Assembly (NCBI GenBank): GCA_030611085.1
Contig: JAUWQI010000015.1
Location: 1 to 35,200 of the forward strand
From: Dehalococcoidia bacterium
GTDB lineage: Bacteria; Chloroflexota; Dehalococcoidia; GIF9; AB-539-J10
Direction of reading: 5' to 3'
DNA length: 35,200 nt
Numbering within the stretch: position 1 is the first letter of the stretch; each line of letters begins with the position of its first letter. A model generated the notes under the pieces. It was given only the letters and a program-made list of their open reading frames with translations, did no database searches and was not told the origin of the DNA. Shown one piece after another: positions 16,373-25,316 of this stretch. The translations under genes and the position numbers were made by a program.

Positions 16373-17629
16373 CTAAAGGGACAGGCTAGATGAGGGATAC
16401 TTCTTGACTGGACCCACTATAGCTAAGTTAAGTTTATTGCTGATCAAGACCTCCTCAGCCACTCGTTTCAGGTCATCAACTGTAAGAGCATCGACTATAG
16501 AAATGACCTCATCTTCGCTAAGAATATGCTGCCTCAATATTTCCTGGCTACCAAGCCATAAAGCCACATTCTGACTATCCTCAAGCCGCAATTGCAACCT
16601 TCCTTTCGACAGTTCCTTCGCTCTGGTGAGCTCACTTAATGTAACTCCCTGCTTAAGTTTAGATAACTCTTCCAGGATAGCAGCACCAGCGGTCTCTACC
16701 TTCCCGGGGTCAACACCAGCATAGACAATAAATGAGCCCGCGTTAAGGAAATGGTCAGAATAACTATGAATATCGTAGGCTAACCCTTTATGTTCCCGAA
16801 TCTCCGTAAATAGGCGGCTGCTCATCCCTCCACCAAGCACTGTGCTAAGCAAGTCGAGGGCAAAACGCTGCGGGTGGAACTGAGAAAATCCATGAACCCC
16901 AAGGCAAAGATGCGCTTGTTCATTATCCCTGTGTTCAATGCGTAACCCTGGTGCCATTTGCTCATTAGTTACCTTATAGCCAGTCGTTAGCTCCCTGACA
17001 GTCCATTTGCCTAACAACCTATCGATTTGAGCTATTGCTTCCTCAGGTTGTATATCACCAGCAATGCTAACCACAGTATTATTGGGCATATACCTGCGAG
17101 CAATGTAGTTCAACATCTGCTCCCTTGTTATCGATGCTACAGTTTCCTTACCTCCGATAACCTCACGCCCCAGAGGCTGTCCCGGCCACAACATTTCATC
17201 TATAAGCATGCTTACCCTTTCACGGGGAAGGTCCAGATTCATATTGATTTCCTCCATAATAACCTGACGCTCCTGCCCTATATCTTTGTCATCGAAGCGG
17301 GAATTAAGCAATAAATCAGCTAATACATCCAGGGCAATGGAGAAATGGGAGCTAGCAACTTTAGCCCAATAAACGGTTAGCTCCTTATCTGTGCCACCAT
17401 TGATTATTCCTCCAATGCCTTCGATATCCTGGCTTATCTCCTTAGCCGTTGGCCGCCGCTTTGTGCCCTTGAAAAATACATGCTCGGCAAAATGGGAGAT
17501 ACCTGCCTCTTCTTGAGCTTCATAGCAAGAGCCAGCTCCCACGAGAAAAGCAATACATACTGAACGGCTATGAGGCATAGCGCTGGTGATGACTCTCAGG
17601 CCATTATCGAGTACAGTCTTGTTATACAT
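16373..17629 (-). CDS. M16 family zinc peptidase (processing-peptidase type)
   Basis: The 418-residue protein begins MYNKTVLDNGLRVITSAMPH and contains the inverted zinc motif H46-F-A-E49-H50 with the third ligand E126 in QVIMEEINM. These mark an active pitrilysin-family peptidase related to the mitochondrial processing beta subunit and to YmxG. The C-terminal half has the second, inactive domain (SVLGGGMSSRLFTEIREHKG). Only one M16 chain is present, as in the bacterial homodimeric type. It is convergent with groESL. The substrate is unknown. A role in peptide turnover fits the family. Confidence 0.92.
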   Translation of the reverse strand: MYNKTVLDNGLRVITSAMPHSRSVCIAFLVGAGSCYEAQEEAGISHFAEHVFFKGTKRRPTAKEISQDIEGIGGIINGGTDKELTVYWAKVASSHFSIALDVLADLLLNSRFDDKDIGQERQVIMEEINMNLDLPRERVSMLIDEMLWPGQPLGREVIGGKETVASITREQMLNYIARRYMPNNTVVSIAGDIQPEEAIAQIDRLLGKWTVRELTTGYKVTNEQMAPGLRIEHRDNEQAHLCLGVHGFSQFHPQRFALDLLSTVLGGGMSSRLFTEIREHKGLAYDIHSYSDHFLNAGSFIVYAGVDPGKVETAGAAILEELSKLKQGVTLSELTRAKELSKGRLQLRLEDSQNVALWLGSQEILRQHILSEDEVISIVDALTVDDLKRVAEEVLISNKLNLAIVGPVKKYPSSSLSL

Positions 17630-17963
17630 TATTTCGACTTTATCTGGCTGCTAGCTATCAGCTAACTACTGACGCTGTCCGCTGAATGCTCCTCAGCCAA
17701 GCTTCTATCTTTTAGTACTACTACCATTCTATCACAGGACTATAGTTTAAGTAAGTGAATGCTCGTTCCAATCTCTTTCAACAAATCTCAAGATTTGCTA
17801 ACAGGGTTGCCTGAAATCCCTTTGCTCAGGCTCATTCTTCAATTAGAATAAACTGTTACTGTACTCACCCACCCGCTCAGTGACACTCTATCTCCTCCCA
17901 TTGTCATTGGGCGCAGCGAAGCTTGAAAGCAAACCCTGACATAGGATTGCCATATCTTCATAC

Positions 17964-17987
17964 GTAGTGGCGGGGTTCATCCCCACC
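17964..17987. repeat. Hairpin repeat, GTAGTGGCGGGG family
   Basis: GTAGTGGCGGGG, TTCAT, CCCCACC: same layout as 12274-12297 with one stem mismatch. Confidence 0.7.
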
Positions 17988-17996
17988 TCATGCCCC

Positions 17997-18018
17997 CGGT
18001 CGGGGACAAGCCCCGGCC
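17997..18018. repeat. Hairpin repeat, CGGGGACAAGCCCCG family
   Basis: CGGGGACAAGCCCCG flanked by GGT and GCC. It is the second copy of the element at 12113-12133. Confidence 0.7.
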
Positions 18019-18022
18019 CTTT

Positions 18023-18074
18023 GTAGTTGCTTGATTTATCAAGCCGAACCCTGCCCAATGAATTGGGCAACTAC
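18023..18074. repeat. Composite palindromic element
   Basis: Outer arms GTAGTTGC and GCAACTAC enclose two smaller hairpins, GCTTGATTTATCAAGC and TGCCCAATGAATTGGGCA. The same architecture with other inner stems recurs at 18256-18305. Confidence 0.7.
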
Positions 18075-18113
18075 ATATTTAAACATTAGCCTGCTGCCAT
18101 TTCAATACACTTT

Positions 18114-18137
18114 GTAGTGGCGGAGTTCATCCCCACC
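18114..18137. repeat. Hairpin repeat, GTAGTGGCGGGG family (decayed)
   Basis: GTAGTGGCGGAG, TTCAT, CCCCACC. The third copy of the element. Confidence 0.6.
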
Positions 18138-18255
18138 TCATACTCACCAGGAAAAATTGCTTGCTGTCCGCTAAATACTCCCAAGCATAGTACCTTTAGG
18201 TGATAGTCAAATTGTGAAACTTATGTTAACTTCAATTATCAAGGTGGTTAAAAAT

Positions 18256-18305
18256 GTGGTTGCCTAATTTATTGGGCAATAAAACCTGATGAATCAGGCA
18301 ACTAC
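18256..18305. repeat. Composite palindromic element, second copy
   Basis: Outer arms GTGGTTGCC and GGCAACTAC enclose TGCCTAATTTATTGGGCA and CCTGATGAATCAGG. Confidence 0.65.
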
Positions 18306-18310
18306 GTAGG

Positions 18311-18400
18311 GATAAATCCTAAACAATACCAAACCACTAATGACCAAAATTCAAAAGGGAAAAAGTTTTGATATTTGAATTTGGAATTTAGAATTTAAGG
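18311..18400. repeat. AT-rich dispersed repeat
   Basis: Contains CCTAAACAATACC, CACTAATGACCAAAATTCAA and TTTGATATTTGAATTTGG. Same family as 12145-12261. Confidence 0.6.
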
Positions 18401-18469
18401 TTGTTGAAATGCCCGAAATTGAACGGAAAAAATTAAACATCCTGGAAATGAAAACAGGAGGATTTGAAT

Positions 18470-20887
18470 ATGAAAGATAAACCTTCTATTAAAAGAATGT
18501 TAGACAAAGATGTTGGTGAGTTATTAAAAACGGAGCGAAGCCAGCGTAGGCAGATGGAGGATTTGTATACCGCCTTAGCGAATAGTTCACAGGTTGGCAT
18601 TTACATTGTCCAGGATGGAAAGTTTCGCTTCGTCAATCCACAGGGGCAGAAATACACAGGCTTCAGCCAGGATGAATTGCTGGGTATGGATTCTTTGAGG
18701 CTTATCCATCCCGAGGATAGGAAAATGACGAGGGAAAGTGCCATAAAGATGTTGCAGGGAGAGCGCTCTTCCCCCTATGAGTACAGACTTATTACTAAGG
18801 ACGGGAAGGTAAAGTGGTTCGTGGAGAAAGTCACACCCACACAGTATGGTGGAGAGCGAGCAACTCTAGGAAGCTACATGGACATCACCGAGCGAAAGCA
18901 AATGGAGGAGGAACTTAGAAAAGCTAGAGAGCAAGCCGAAACTGCCACCCGAGCTAAAAGCGACTTTCTAGCGAACATGAGCCATGAGATAAGAACCCCA
19001 ATGAATGGAATCATAGGTATGACGGAGCTGGCATTAAACACCGCTCTTACCACAGAACAGCGGGAATACCTGGAGATGGTGAAATCTTCGGCAGATTCTC
19101 TTTTAGGACTCCTCAATGACATACTGGACTTCTCCAAGATAGAGGCACAAAAACTAGAATTGGAGGAGATAGATTTCGACCTGGTTGGCCTGGTAGAGAA
19201 GACAGCAGCAAACTTAGCTTTAGAAGCTCATAACAAGAACCTTGAGCTCCTGTACGATATTGACCCCGAATTACAACCGGGATTAAGAGGCGACCCCCTG
19301 AGACTGACACAGATATTGGTAAATCTACTAGGGAATGCCATCAAGTTCACCGATAAAGGGGAGATAGTCCTTAAAGTAGAGGAGGCAGAATCAGTGCAAG
19401 AAGGCAAGGTCAAACTTCATTTCAGTGTCAAGGATACTGGTATAGGCATTCCTGAGGATAAGCAATCCAGGATATTTGAGACCTTTACTCAGTTGGATGA
19501 CTCAACAACTCGAAAATATGGCGGAACAGGACTTGGGCTGAGCATCACAAAGAGACTGATAGCGCTAATGGGCGGCGAAATCTGGGTCGAGAGCAAGGTA
19601 GGAATTGGCAGTACATTCCACTTTACTGCATTATTTAATATCCAGGACGAATATATGTCCATCTCCACACTAGAGGAAATCAATTTAAGTGGAATGCGCG
19701 CGCTCATTGTAGATGATAACAAAACAAATAGGCTCATATTGCACAAGATGCTCCAATCCTGGGGTATGAATCCATCGGCAGTGGGGAGCGGCGAGGAATG
19801 CCTGCAGGAACTAAAGAGAGTGAAGAGAACGAACCAGAAATATCAGCTTCTCTTGCTGGATTGTAACATGCCTGAGATGGATGGCTTCCAGGTTGCAGAG
19901 AGGGTGAAGAACATTGATGGATACCAGAACCTGACCATAATGATGCTAAGTAGTAGTGACTATAATAGAAATAAACAGCGATGTGCTGAGCTGGGAATAT
20001 CTTCATATCTGCTCAAGCCAGTACGCCCTTCGGCTTTAATGGATGCCATTACGGATATATTAGGGAAGAGGATGCCCCTCCCTGTCATTGTGAGCGAAGT
20101 GAAGCAATCTCATGTTACAAAAGAGGGATTACCAGAATTGAAAATATTATTGGCAGAGGACAACGCAGTCAATAAGAAACTCGCCACTAAATTATTGGAG
20201 AAACTCGGCCAAAATGTGGTGGCTGTAGAGAATGGGTTGGAGGTGTTAGATGCATTAAATAAGGATGAATATGACCTCATTTTGATGGATATCCAGATGC
20301 CCAAAATGGATGGCGTCGAAGCCACCAGAAGGATACGCCAAGCAGAAAATAAAGATAAGCATATCCCCATCATAGCTATCACGGCTCACGCTATGCAGGG
20401 CGATAGGGAAAGTTTCCTTGAAGCAGGCATGGATGATTATCTTTCCAAACCTCTGCATTTCGACCAGCTCTTCGAAATAATCAGGCGATACAGTCAATAC
20501 AAGAAAGGCTCTCTGATGCAAGATAAAGAGGATAATTTACTGCTGGACATTGAGGAATTCAAGAAACGCGTCGGTGGAGACGAGAACTTAATGCACGAAC
20601 TGTTTGAGATATATGCTGATGAGTGTGAGGAAAAACTCAACCGCATAAGAATTGCCGTTGAGGAAAAAGATAGCGAAAAACTGGAAAAATCTGCCCACAA
20701 CCTTAAAGGGGCTTCGGCAAATATTTCAGCCAAAGCAGTTTATGAGACAGCTTATGAATTGGAGAAGATAGGAACCTCTAAAGATATGTCCCAGACCACT
20801 GACGCTCTTAAAAGGCTGGAGAATAATCTAAGCAAAACCATAGAACAGATAAAAGCTGTCAGTTCCCAGCTTTCAGCAGTTAGCTGA
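18470..20887 (+). CDS. Hybrid histidine kinase: PAS, HisKA, HATPase, two receivers, Hpt
   Basis: The start is ATG 18470, with AGGAGG eight bases upstream (a TTG lies at 18464). Domains in order: PAS sensor (about 29-145), HisKA with phospho-His H172 in NMSHEIRTPMNG, HATPase (about 270-390, with the boxes DTGIGIPEDKQSRIFETF and YGGTGLGLSI), receiver 1 (D464), receiver 2 (D607) and a C-terminal Hpt domain with H743 in AHNLKGAS. There is no membrane segment, so sensing is cytoplasmic. The receiver-receiver linker (539-548, VIVSEVKQSH) is a dispersed repeat read in frame. The last residues (AVSSQLSAVS) also come from a repeat related to 21883-21948. A BarA/EvgS-type phosphorelay to the next gene is likely. 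Confidence 0.93.
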   Translation: MKDKPSIKRMLDKDVGELLKTERSQRRQMEDLYTALANSSQVGIYIVQDGKFRFVNPQGQKYTGFSQDELLGMDSLRLIHPEDRKMTRESAIKMLQGERSSPYEYRLITKDGKVKWFVEKVTPTQYGGERATLGSYMDITERKQMEEELRKAREQAETATRAKSDFLANMSHEIRTPMNGIIGMTELALNTALTTEQREYLEMVKSSADSLLGLLNDILDFSKIEAQKLELEEIDFDLVGLVEKTAANLALEAHNKNLELLYDIDPELQPGLRGDPLRLTQILVNLLGNAIKFTDKGEIVLKVEEAESVQEGKVKLHFSVKDTGIGIPEDKQSRIFETFTQLDDSTTRKYGGTGLGLSITKRLIALMGGEIWVESKVGIGSTFHFTALFNIQDEYMSISTLEEINLSGMRALIVDDNKTNRLILHKMLQSWGMNPSAVGSGEECLQELKRVKRTNQKYQLLLLDCNMPEMDGFQVAERVKNIDGYQNLTIMMLSSSDYNRNKQRCAELGISSYLLKPVRPSALMDAITDILGKRMPLPVIVSEVKQSHVTKEGLPELKILLAEDNAVNKKLATKLLEKLGQNVVAVENGLEVLDALNKDEYDLILMDIQMPKMDGVEATRRIRQAENKDKHIPIIAITAHAMQGDRESFLEAGMDDYLSKPLHFDQLFEIIRRYSQYKKGSLMQDKEDNLLLDIEEFKKRVGGDENLMHELFEIYADECEEKLNRIRIAVEEKDSEKLEKSAHNLKGASANISAKAVYETAYELEKIGTSKDMSQTTDALKRLENNLSKTIEQIKAVSSQLSAVS

Positions 20888-20913
20888 CCACTGACAACCA
20901 AAGGCTTAAGAAA

Positions 20914-21843
20914 ATGAAGATACTTATAGCTGACGATGACAGGGTATCCCTACTATTGCTCCAGAAGCTTCTAGAGGCGGAGAGCTATGAAGTAGTAACT
21001 GCTTCGGATGGAAAGGATGCTTGGGAGAAATACAAAAATAGCAATGTGTCAATAGCTCTCCTTGATTGGATGATGCCCGAGATGGACGGCATTGAGCTCT
21101 GTCAACAGATACGAGAACTAGAGTCATCTGAGAATGAGAGCTACTGCTACATAATCATGGTCACTGCCAAGACCGAAGCCGAAGACATCACGAAAGCTAT
21201 GGAAGTCGGTGCTGACGATTTTGTCTCCAAACCCTACGACAAGCAAGTACTCACTTCACGCATCAGGGCAGGTAGGAGAATAATCGAAGGCAGAGAGAAG
21301 CTGAAGCAGTTATCCATAACCGACGAATTGACCCAGCTATATAACCGCCGCTACCTCTTTGGCTCGCTCAAATTAGAGCTCTCCCGCTCGCAACGCTATC
21401 GCTACTGCTTATCTCTGGCAATACTCGATATCGATGGATTCAAAGCTTACAATGACACTTATGGGCATCTCCAGGGCGATGAGTTGCTAAAATCCTTCGC
21501 CAGTATCATTAAGGCCGAGACCAGAGAATCGGATATAGCTTGTCGCTATGGAGGCGATGAGTTTGCCATTATAATGCCTGAAACAGACGCCGCTCAAGCG
21601 AGGAAGGTTGTCTGCAGGATTAGCTTGGAATTAGAAAACTTGAACAGGGCGCAAAAAATGGCAACCAGGGCTCCCCTGGGGCTGAGCGCTGGAATAGCCC
21701 AGTACCCCCAGGATACCGCAGACGAGGAGCAGCTGGTATTCCTGGCCGATGCCGCTCTCTATCAGAGTAAGAGGCTGGGAAAAGCCAGAACAACACTAGC
21801 ATCGGAGATGGAGAGCTTTCCCAAAGTGTTAAGTACAAACTGA
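20914..21843 (+). CDS. Response regulator with GGDEF domain, PleD-type diguanylate cyclase
   Basis: The 309-residue protein has an N-terminal receiver (DDD at 7-9, phospho-acceptor D51 in LLDWMMPEMDG, K at SKPYD) and a C-terminal GGDEF domain with the intact signature at 213-217. The inhibitory site R204-E-S-D207 sits five residues before it. It should make cyclic di-GMP when phosphorylated and be inhibited by its product. It follows the hybrid kinase by 26 bases, so the kinase's Hpt domain is the natural phosphodonor. No cyclic-di-GMP receptor is visible in the window. Confidence 0.94.
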   Translation: MKILIADDDRVSLLLLQKLLEAESYEVVTASDGKDAWEKYKNSNVSIALLDWMMPEMDGIELCQQIRELESSENESYCYIIMVTAKTEAEDITKAMEVGADDFVSKPYDKQVLTSRIRAGRRIIEGREKLKQLSITDELTQLYNRRYLFGSLKLELSRSQRYRYCLSLAILDIDGFKAYNDTYGHLQGDELLKSFASIIKAETRESDIACRYGGDEFAIIMPETDAAQARKVVCRISLELENLNRAQKMATRAPLGLSAGIAQYPQDTADEEQLVFLADAALYQSKRLGKARTTLASEMESFPKVLSTN

Positions 21844-21882
21844 ACCACCTTCACCCATCCGGCTACCAAAATAGCAGCTTCC

Positions 21883-21948
21883 CGTTTTCAGCTACCAGTT
21901 CTCAGCTATCAGTTTTCAGCCATCAGTTTTCAGCTATCAGTTTTCAGC
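21883..21948. repeat. 14-base tandem repeat AGTTTTCAGCTATC
   Basis: About 4.7 units of AGTTTTCAGCTATC with few mismatches, between the GGDEF and lysA-like genes. Related sequence forms the 3' end of the histidine kinase gene (20859-20900) and lies near 17648-17672. Confidence 0.85.
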
Positions 21949-21997
21949 TTAATTCTGACCACTGATTGCTGCCTGCTCTTTTTTATTGACTCCTTTT

Positions 21998-22029
21998 GTC
22001 ATTCTGAGCCCTACGGGCGAAGAATCTCA
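21998..22029. repeat. GTCATT-type dispersed repeat, intergenic copy
   Basis: GTCATTCTGAGCCCTACGGG followed by CGAAGAATCTCA. An intergenic member of the repeat family that is found inside five genes here. Confidence 0.8.
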
Positions 22030-22113
22030 AAGTCACATTTCTTACTATTTAATAAACAATCCCTTATTGCTTTTCTTGACTCGCTCAGGGATTACAAGCT
22101 ACCATATCCGAAA

Positions 22114-23457
22114 TTGAACACAAAAAAACTACCCAAACTCTCCCTATTTCCCCTGACCGCCGAGGTAAGTAATCAAGGTCACCTCTGCATTGGCGGCTGC
22201 GATGTTGTTGACCTGGCCAAAGAATTCAGCACGCCGCTCTACCTTTTCGATGAATTTACCCTGCACCATAAGTGCCGTGAATTTAAATCTGCGTTTGGTA
22301 AGTATTATCCCGATACCCTGGTTATTTACGCTTCTAAAGCTTTCCTAAATAAAGCTTTGACTCTCATCCTTAAAGAAGAAGGACTGGGACTTGATGTTGT
22401 CTCCGGGGGAGAGCTCAGCATTGCCCACTCAGTAGATTTCCCCATGGATAAAGTTTACTTCCACGGCAATAATAAGGCGCCAGAGGAGTTGGAGCTAGCT
22501 TTAGATTGGGGTATTGGCCGATTTGTAGTAGATAACCCTTACGAGCTTGAATTGCTTAATAAATTAGCTGCGGAGAAGGGGACTAATCAAGACATCCTGC
22601 TTCGCATCACCCCAGGGGTTGACCCTCATACTCACCAATACACTACTACAGGGACACTAGACAGCAAATTTGGTTTTCCTTTGGCTACAGGGCAGGCTGA
22701 AGAGGCGGTAAAACAAGTTATGTCAACCTCTAACCTTAGCCTTTCAGGCTTTCATTTTCATCTCGGTTCCCCAGTATTCCAGGTCCAGCCTTATGAGCTC
22801 GCTATAGAGCTTGTTCTTCGCTTCGCCCGGGAAATGAGTGAGCAATTTGGCTTTACTCTCAGTGAACTTGGCATCGGTGGCGGTTTTGCTGTTCCATATA
22901 CCCTGGACTCTAAAGTGCCCACAGTAACTGATTATGCTAAGGCTATAGCGAGCAAGTTAAATAGCCTTATTCCTGCACTTTCCCCTCTCCCTCCAGAGGA
23001 GAGGGTCACTTACCCTCGGCTTATCATTGAGCCAGGGAGGGCAATTGTAGGGCAAGCTGGAATAGCGCTATATACTGTGGGAGCAATAAAGAAGATACCT
23101 GGCATAAGAAAGTACATTTGCATTGATGGTGGCATAAACGATAATATCCGTCCCGCTCTTTATGGAGCTAACTACGAGGCTCTAGTAGCTAATAAAGCTT
23201 TAGATAAAGAAGAAGACTCAGTTACCATTGCGGGCAAGCTTTGCGAATCGGGAGACATTTTAGTACAGGATACCACTTTGGCTTCAGTTTCTCCCGGCGA
23301 TATCATAGCTATACCTGTTTGCGGTGCTTACTCCATCCCCATGTGGAGCAACTATAATGCCTTGCCTAGGCCTGCAATAGTTATGGTAGAAAAAGGCAAA
23401 GCACGCCTTATCAGACGCCGCGAAAGCTATCAAGACTTGATGAGGCTGGATGTATAA
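22114..23457 (+). CDS. lysA: Diaminopimelate decarboxylase-like PLP enzyme
   Basis: The 447-residue fold-III PLP enzyme has the Schiff-base lysine K75 in VIYASKAF, the glycine loop GIGGGFAVPY, EPGRAIVG for phosphate binding and C377-E-S-G-D381 for the active site at the dimer interface. It fits LysA, which makes lysine from meso-diaminopimelate, though some relatives act on other amino acids. The apparent start is a TTG at 22114 without a clear ribosome site, so the true start is uncertain. Residues about 290-298 (SPLPPEERV) come from a CCCTCTCC/GGAGAGGG hairpin inserted in frame (22982-23005) just before PRLIIEPGR. Confidence 0.85.
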   Translation: MNTKKLPKLSLFPLTAEVSNQGHLCIGGCDVVDLAKEFSTPLYLFDEFTLHHKCREFKSAFGKYYPDTLVIYASKAFLNKALTLILKEEGLGLDVVSGGELSIAHSVDFPMDKVYFHGNNKAPEELELALDWGIGRFVVDNPYELELLNKLAAEKGTNQDILLRITPGVDPHTHQYTTTGTLDSKFGFPLATGQAEEAVKQVMSTSNLSLSGFHFHLGSPVFQVQPYELAIELVLRFAREMSEQFGFTLSELGIGGGFAVPYTLDSKVPTVTDYAKAIASKLNSLIPALSPLPPEERVTYPRLIIEPGRAIVGQAGIALYTVGAIKKIPGIRKYICIDGGINDNIRPALYGANYEALVANKALDKEEDSVTIAGKLCESGDILVQDTTLASVSPGDIIAIPVCGAYSIPMWSNYNALPRPAIVMVEKGKARLIRRRESYQDLMRLDV

Positions 23458-23463
23458 TATACA

Positions 23464-23672
23464 TAAACTCTAAGCACGAAATTATGGCAAATTCTAAATC
23501 CGAAATCCTAAACCCTAAACAATATCAAAGCACTAATGACAAAAATTCAAAACAATTTGCCAAAGGTAAAAAAGGGGTGGAGAGGAGGAATTAAATAAGT
23601 TCATTTTGCCCAAAGGGCAAATTTGGTATTTGAATTTGTTTAGAATTTAGAGCTTTAGTATTAGGATTTTAT
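23464..23672. repeat. AT-rich dispersed repeat, long copy
   Basis: Fills most of the gap between lysA and holB. Words CTAAGCACGAAATT, CCTAAACCCTAAACAATATC and CACTAATGACAAAAATTCAA are followed by roughly inverted words TTTGAATTTGTTTAGAATTT. HolB translation starts directly at its right end. Confidence 0.65.
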
Positions 23673-23677
23673 ATTAG

Positions 23678-24688
23678 ATGTGGCAAGTTCTGGGACAAGA
23701 TAAAATTTTAGCTCTGTTGGACCACAGCCTTGAGAAGAATACTATAGCTCATGCTTATCTTCTCGTGGGTCCACATCATATAGGCAAAGGAACCTTAGCC
23801 ATTAATTTAGCCCAGGCCCTAAATTGTAGCTCGCACAAACCACCTTGTGGTCAATGCAATTCCTGCCGCCGAATCCTCGACCACAAACACGCTGATGTTA
23901 CCTCTACAGGCTTGGATTCCAGAACAGAGATAGGCATTGATGACATACGAGAGCTTCAGAAGTTAGCTAACTTGCCACCGTACGAAGGCAAATGTAAAGT
24001 GTTTATCATTGAGGATGCTGAACATCTGTCCACTGAGGCAGCTAACTCCTTGCTCAAGATATTAGAAGAGCCCCCACCTAAAGTAGTTTGGCTTTTGTTG
24101 GCTGCCGAAGAAAGGCAACTGCTACCCACGATTATCTCACGATGCCAGCGGCTGGAATTGAAGCCCCTGTCTTTAATGCAAGTTCAAAAAATACTCACCA
24201 GCTTTTACAATGTTGATCCAGATAAAGCAGAATTTTTAGCTCATCTATCTCGTGGTTGCCCTGGCTGGGCAATATCAGCTTTAACAAGTGATGACATGCT
24301 ACAGCAGCGAGCTCAAAGGGTAACCCTGATATCCTCTCTAACAACCGCCAGCTTGGAACAGAGATTTGCTTATGCTCAGGAAATAGCCACCCAGCTTAGC
24401 CAGAAGCGCAAGTCCGCGGCAGCGATAATGGCAGAGGTAATGGAGGTTTGGCTCGGGTGGTGGCATGATTTGATGCTTATTAAAGGCGGTTGCAAAGAGG
24501 CTATTATCAATGTAGACTATGAAATGGCTCTGGAGGAACAAGCCAGGAGCCTGAGTTTAAGCGATATCGAACAGTTCCTTGTCGGCTTACGCTCATTGCG
24601 GGAGGAGATTTCTAAGAATGTTAATCCCCGCTTGGCATTGGAATCGTTGATGCTCAATATGCCAAAAGGAGAGACTACCCATGCCTGA
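23678..24688 (+). CDS. holB: DNA polymerase III delta' subunit
   Basis: The 336-residue clamp-loader protein opens MWQVLGQDKILALLDHSLEK and has the RuvB/HolB-type HAYLLVGPHHIGKGTLA. The zinc cluster C50, C57, C60, C63 follows, then EDAEHLSTEAANSLLKILEE and the SRC motif in TIISRCQRLELKPL. The P-loop is the altered form usual for delta', which does not hydrolyse ATP. It belongs to the clamp loader that places the sliding clamp at replication forks. Its end overlaps the PSP1 gene by 8 bases, so the two are coupled, a common pairing in Gram-positives and Chloroflexota. Confidence 0.93.
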   Translation: MWQVLGQDKILALLDHSLEKNTIAHAYLLVGPHHIGKGTLAINLAQALNCSSHKPPCGQCNSCRRILDHKHADVTSTGLDSRTEIGIDDIRELQKLANLPPYEGKCKVFIIEDAEHLSTEAANSLLKILEEPPPKVVWLLLAAEERQLLPTIISRCQRLELKPLSLMQVQKILTSFYNVDPDKAEFLAHLSRGCPGWAISALTSDDMLQQRAQRVTLISSLTTASLEQRFAYAQEIATQLSQKRKSAAAIMAEVMEVWLGWWHDLMLIKGGCKEAIINVDYEMALEEQARSLSLSDIEQFLVGLRSLREEISKNVNPRLALESLMLNMPKGETTHA

Positions 24689-25316
24689 GATAATCAGAGT
24701 CCGTTTCCAGCCAAGGAACAAGTTATTCTACTGTGATGCTGGAGATATACCCTTGCAAGTTGATGATTATGTAATGTTAGATGCTGGCCACGGTTTAGAC
24801 ATAGCCAAAGTCATCTCTCTTGAGGCTCAAGTCCAACCGAGTGACCTAAGCGAGCCATTAATGACAGTAACGCGTCAGGCTCAGACGGAGGATTTAGAAA
24901 AAGCCCGGCAGAAGCAAGAAGAGGAAGCATTAACTGAGTGCAAGGAAATGGCAGCTACGCTCAGCTTAAGAATGAAGCCCTTAGTGGCTCACTACGACAT
25001 CGATAGTGGTCACATAACTATATTCTTTAGCGCTCGAGCGCGAGTCGACTTTCGAGGATTGGTTCAGAAGTTGGGCCACAGTCTGGAAACGCGAGTTGAG
25101 TTAAAACAAATAGGACCGAGGGATGCGGCTAAATTGCTAGGTGGCGTAGGTAAGTGTGGTTACCCATTATGCTGCCGAAGCTTTCTTACTGGCTTCGCTC
25201 CAGTATCTATTAAAATGGCTAAGGAACAGGGTTTAGCCTTAAACCCCATGAAGATATCAGGTGTCTGCGGGAAACTCCTCTGCTGCCTGGCATATGAATG
25301 CAAAAAATCAGGGTAA
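24681..25316 (+). CDS. ricT: PSP1-domain protein, RicT/YaaT-like
   Basis: The 211-residue protein has the PSP1 C-terminal domain with its cysteine pattern GGVGKCGYPLCCRSFL and GVCGKLLCCLAYEC. In Bacillus the homologue joins the RicA-RicF-RicT complex, which binds Fe-S clusters and steers RNase Y. Whether the complex exists here is not known, because no ricA or ricF was seen. It overlaps holB by 8 bases and runs into the convergent HNH gene by 9 bases. Confidence 0.88.
   Translation: MPEIIRVRFQPRNKLFYCDAGDIPLQVDDYVMLDAGHGLDIAKVISLEAQVQPSDLSEPLMTVTRQAQTEDLEKARQKQEEEALTECKEMAATLSLRMKPLVAHYDIDSGHITIFFSARARVDFRGLVQKLGHSLETRVELKQIGPRDAAKLLGGVGKCGYPLCCRSFLTGFAPVSIKMAKEQGLALNPMKISGVCGKLLCCLAYECKKSG

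Larger units (their letters stand above)
17630..18469. other. 840-base gene-free, repeat-packed region
   Basis: No credible coding frame. It contains two copies of CTGTCCGCT(G/A)AAT (17670 and 18163 areas), hairpin repeats at 17964-17987, 17997-18018 and 18114-18137, two composite palindromes (18023-18074, 18256-18305), a decayed GTCATT repeat (17903-17922) and the AT-rich element 18311-18400. It separates convergently and divergently transcribed blocks. Confidence 0.7.

Noticed and set aside
21883-21948. Tandem repeats as a CRISPR array
   Set aside because: Units are 14 bases with no spacers and no cas genes are present.
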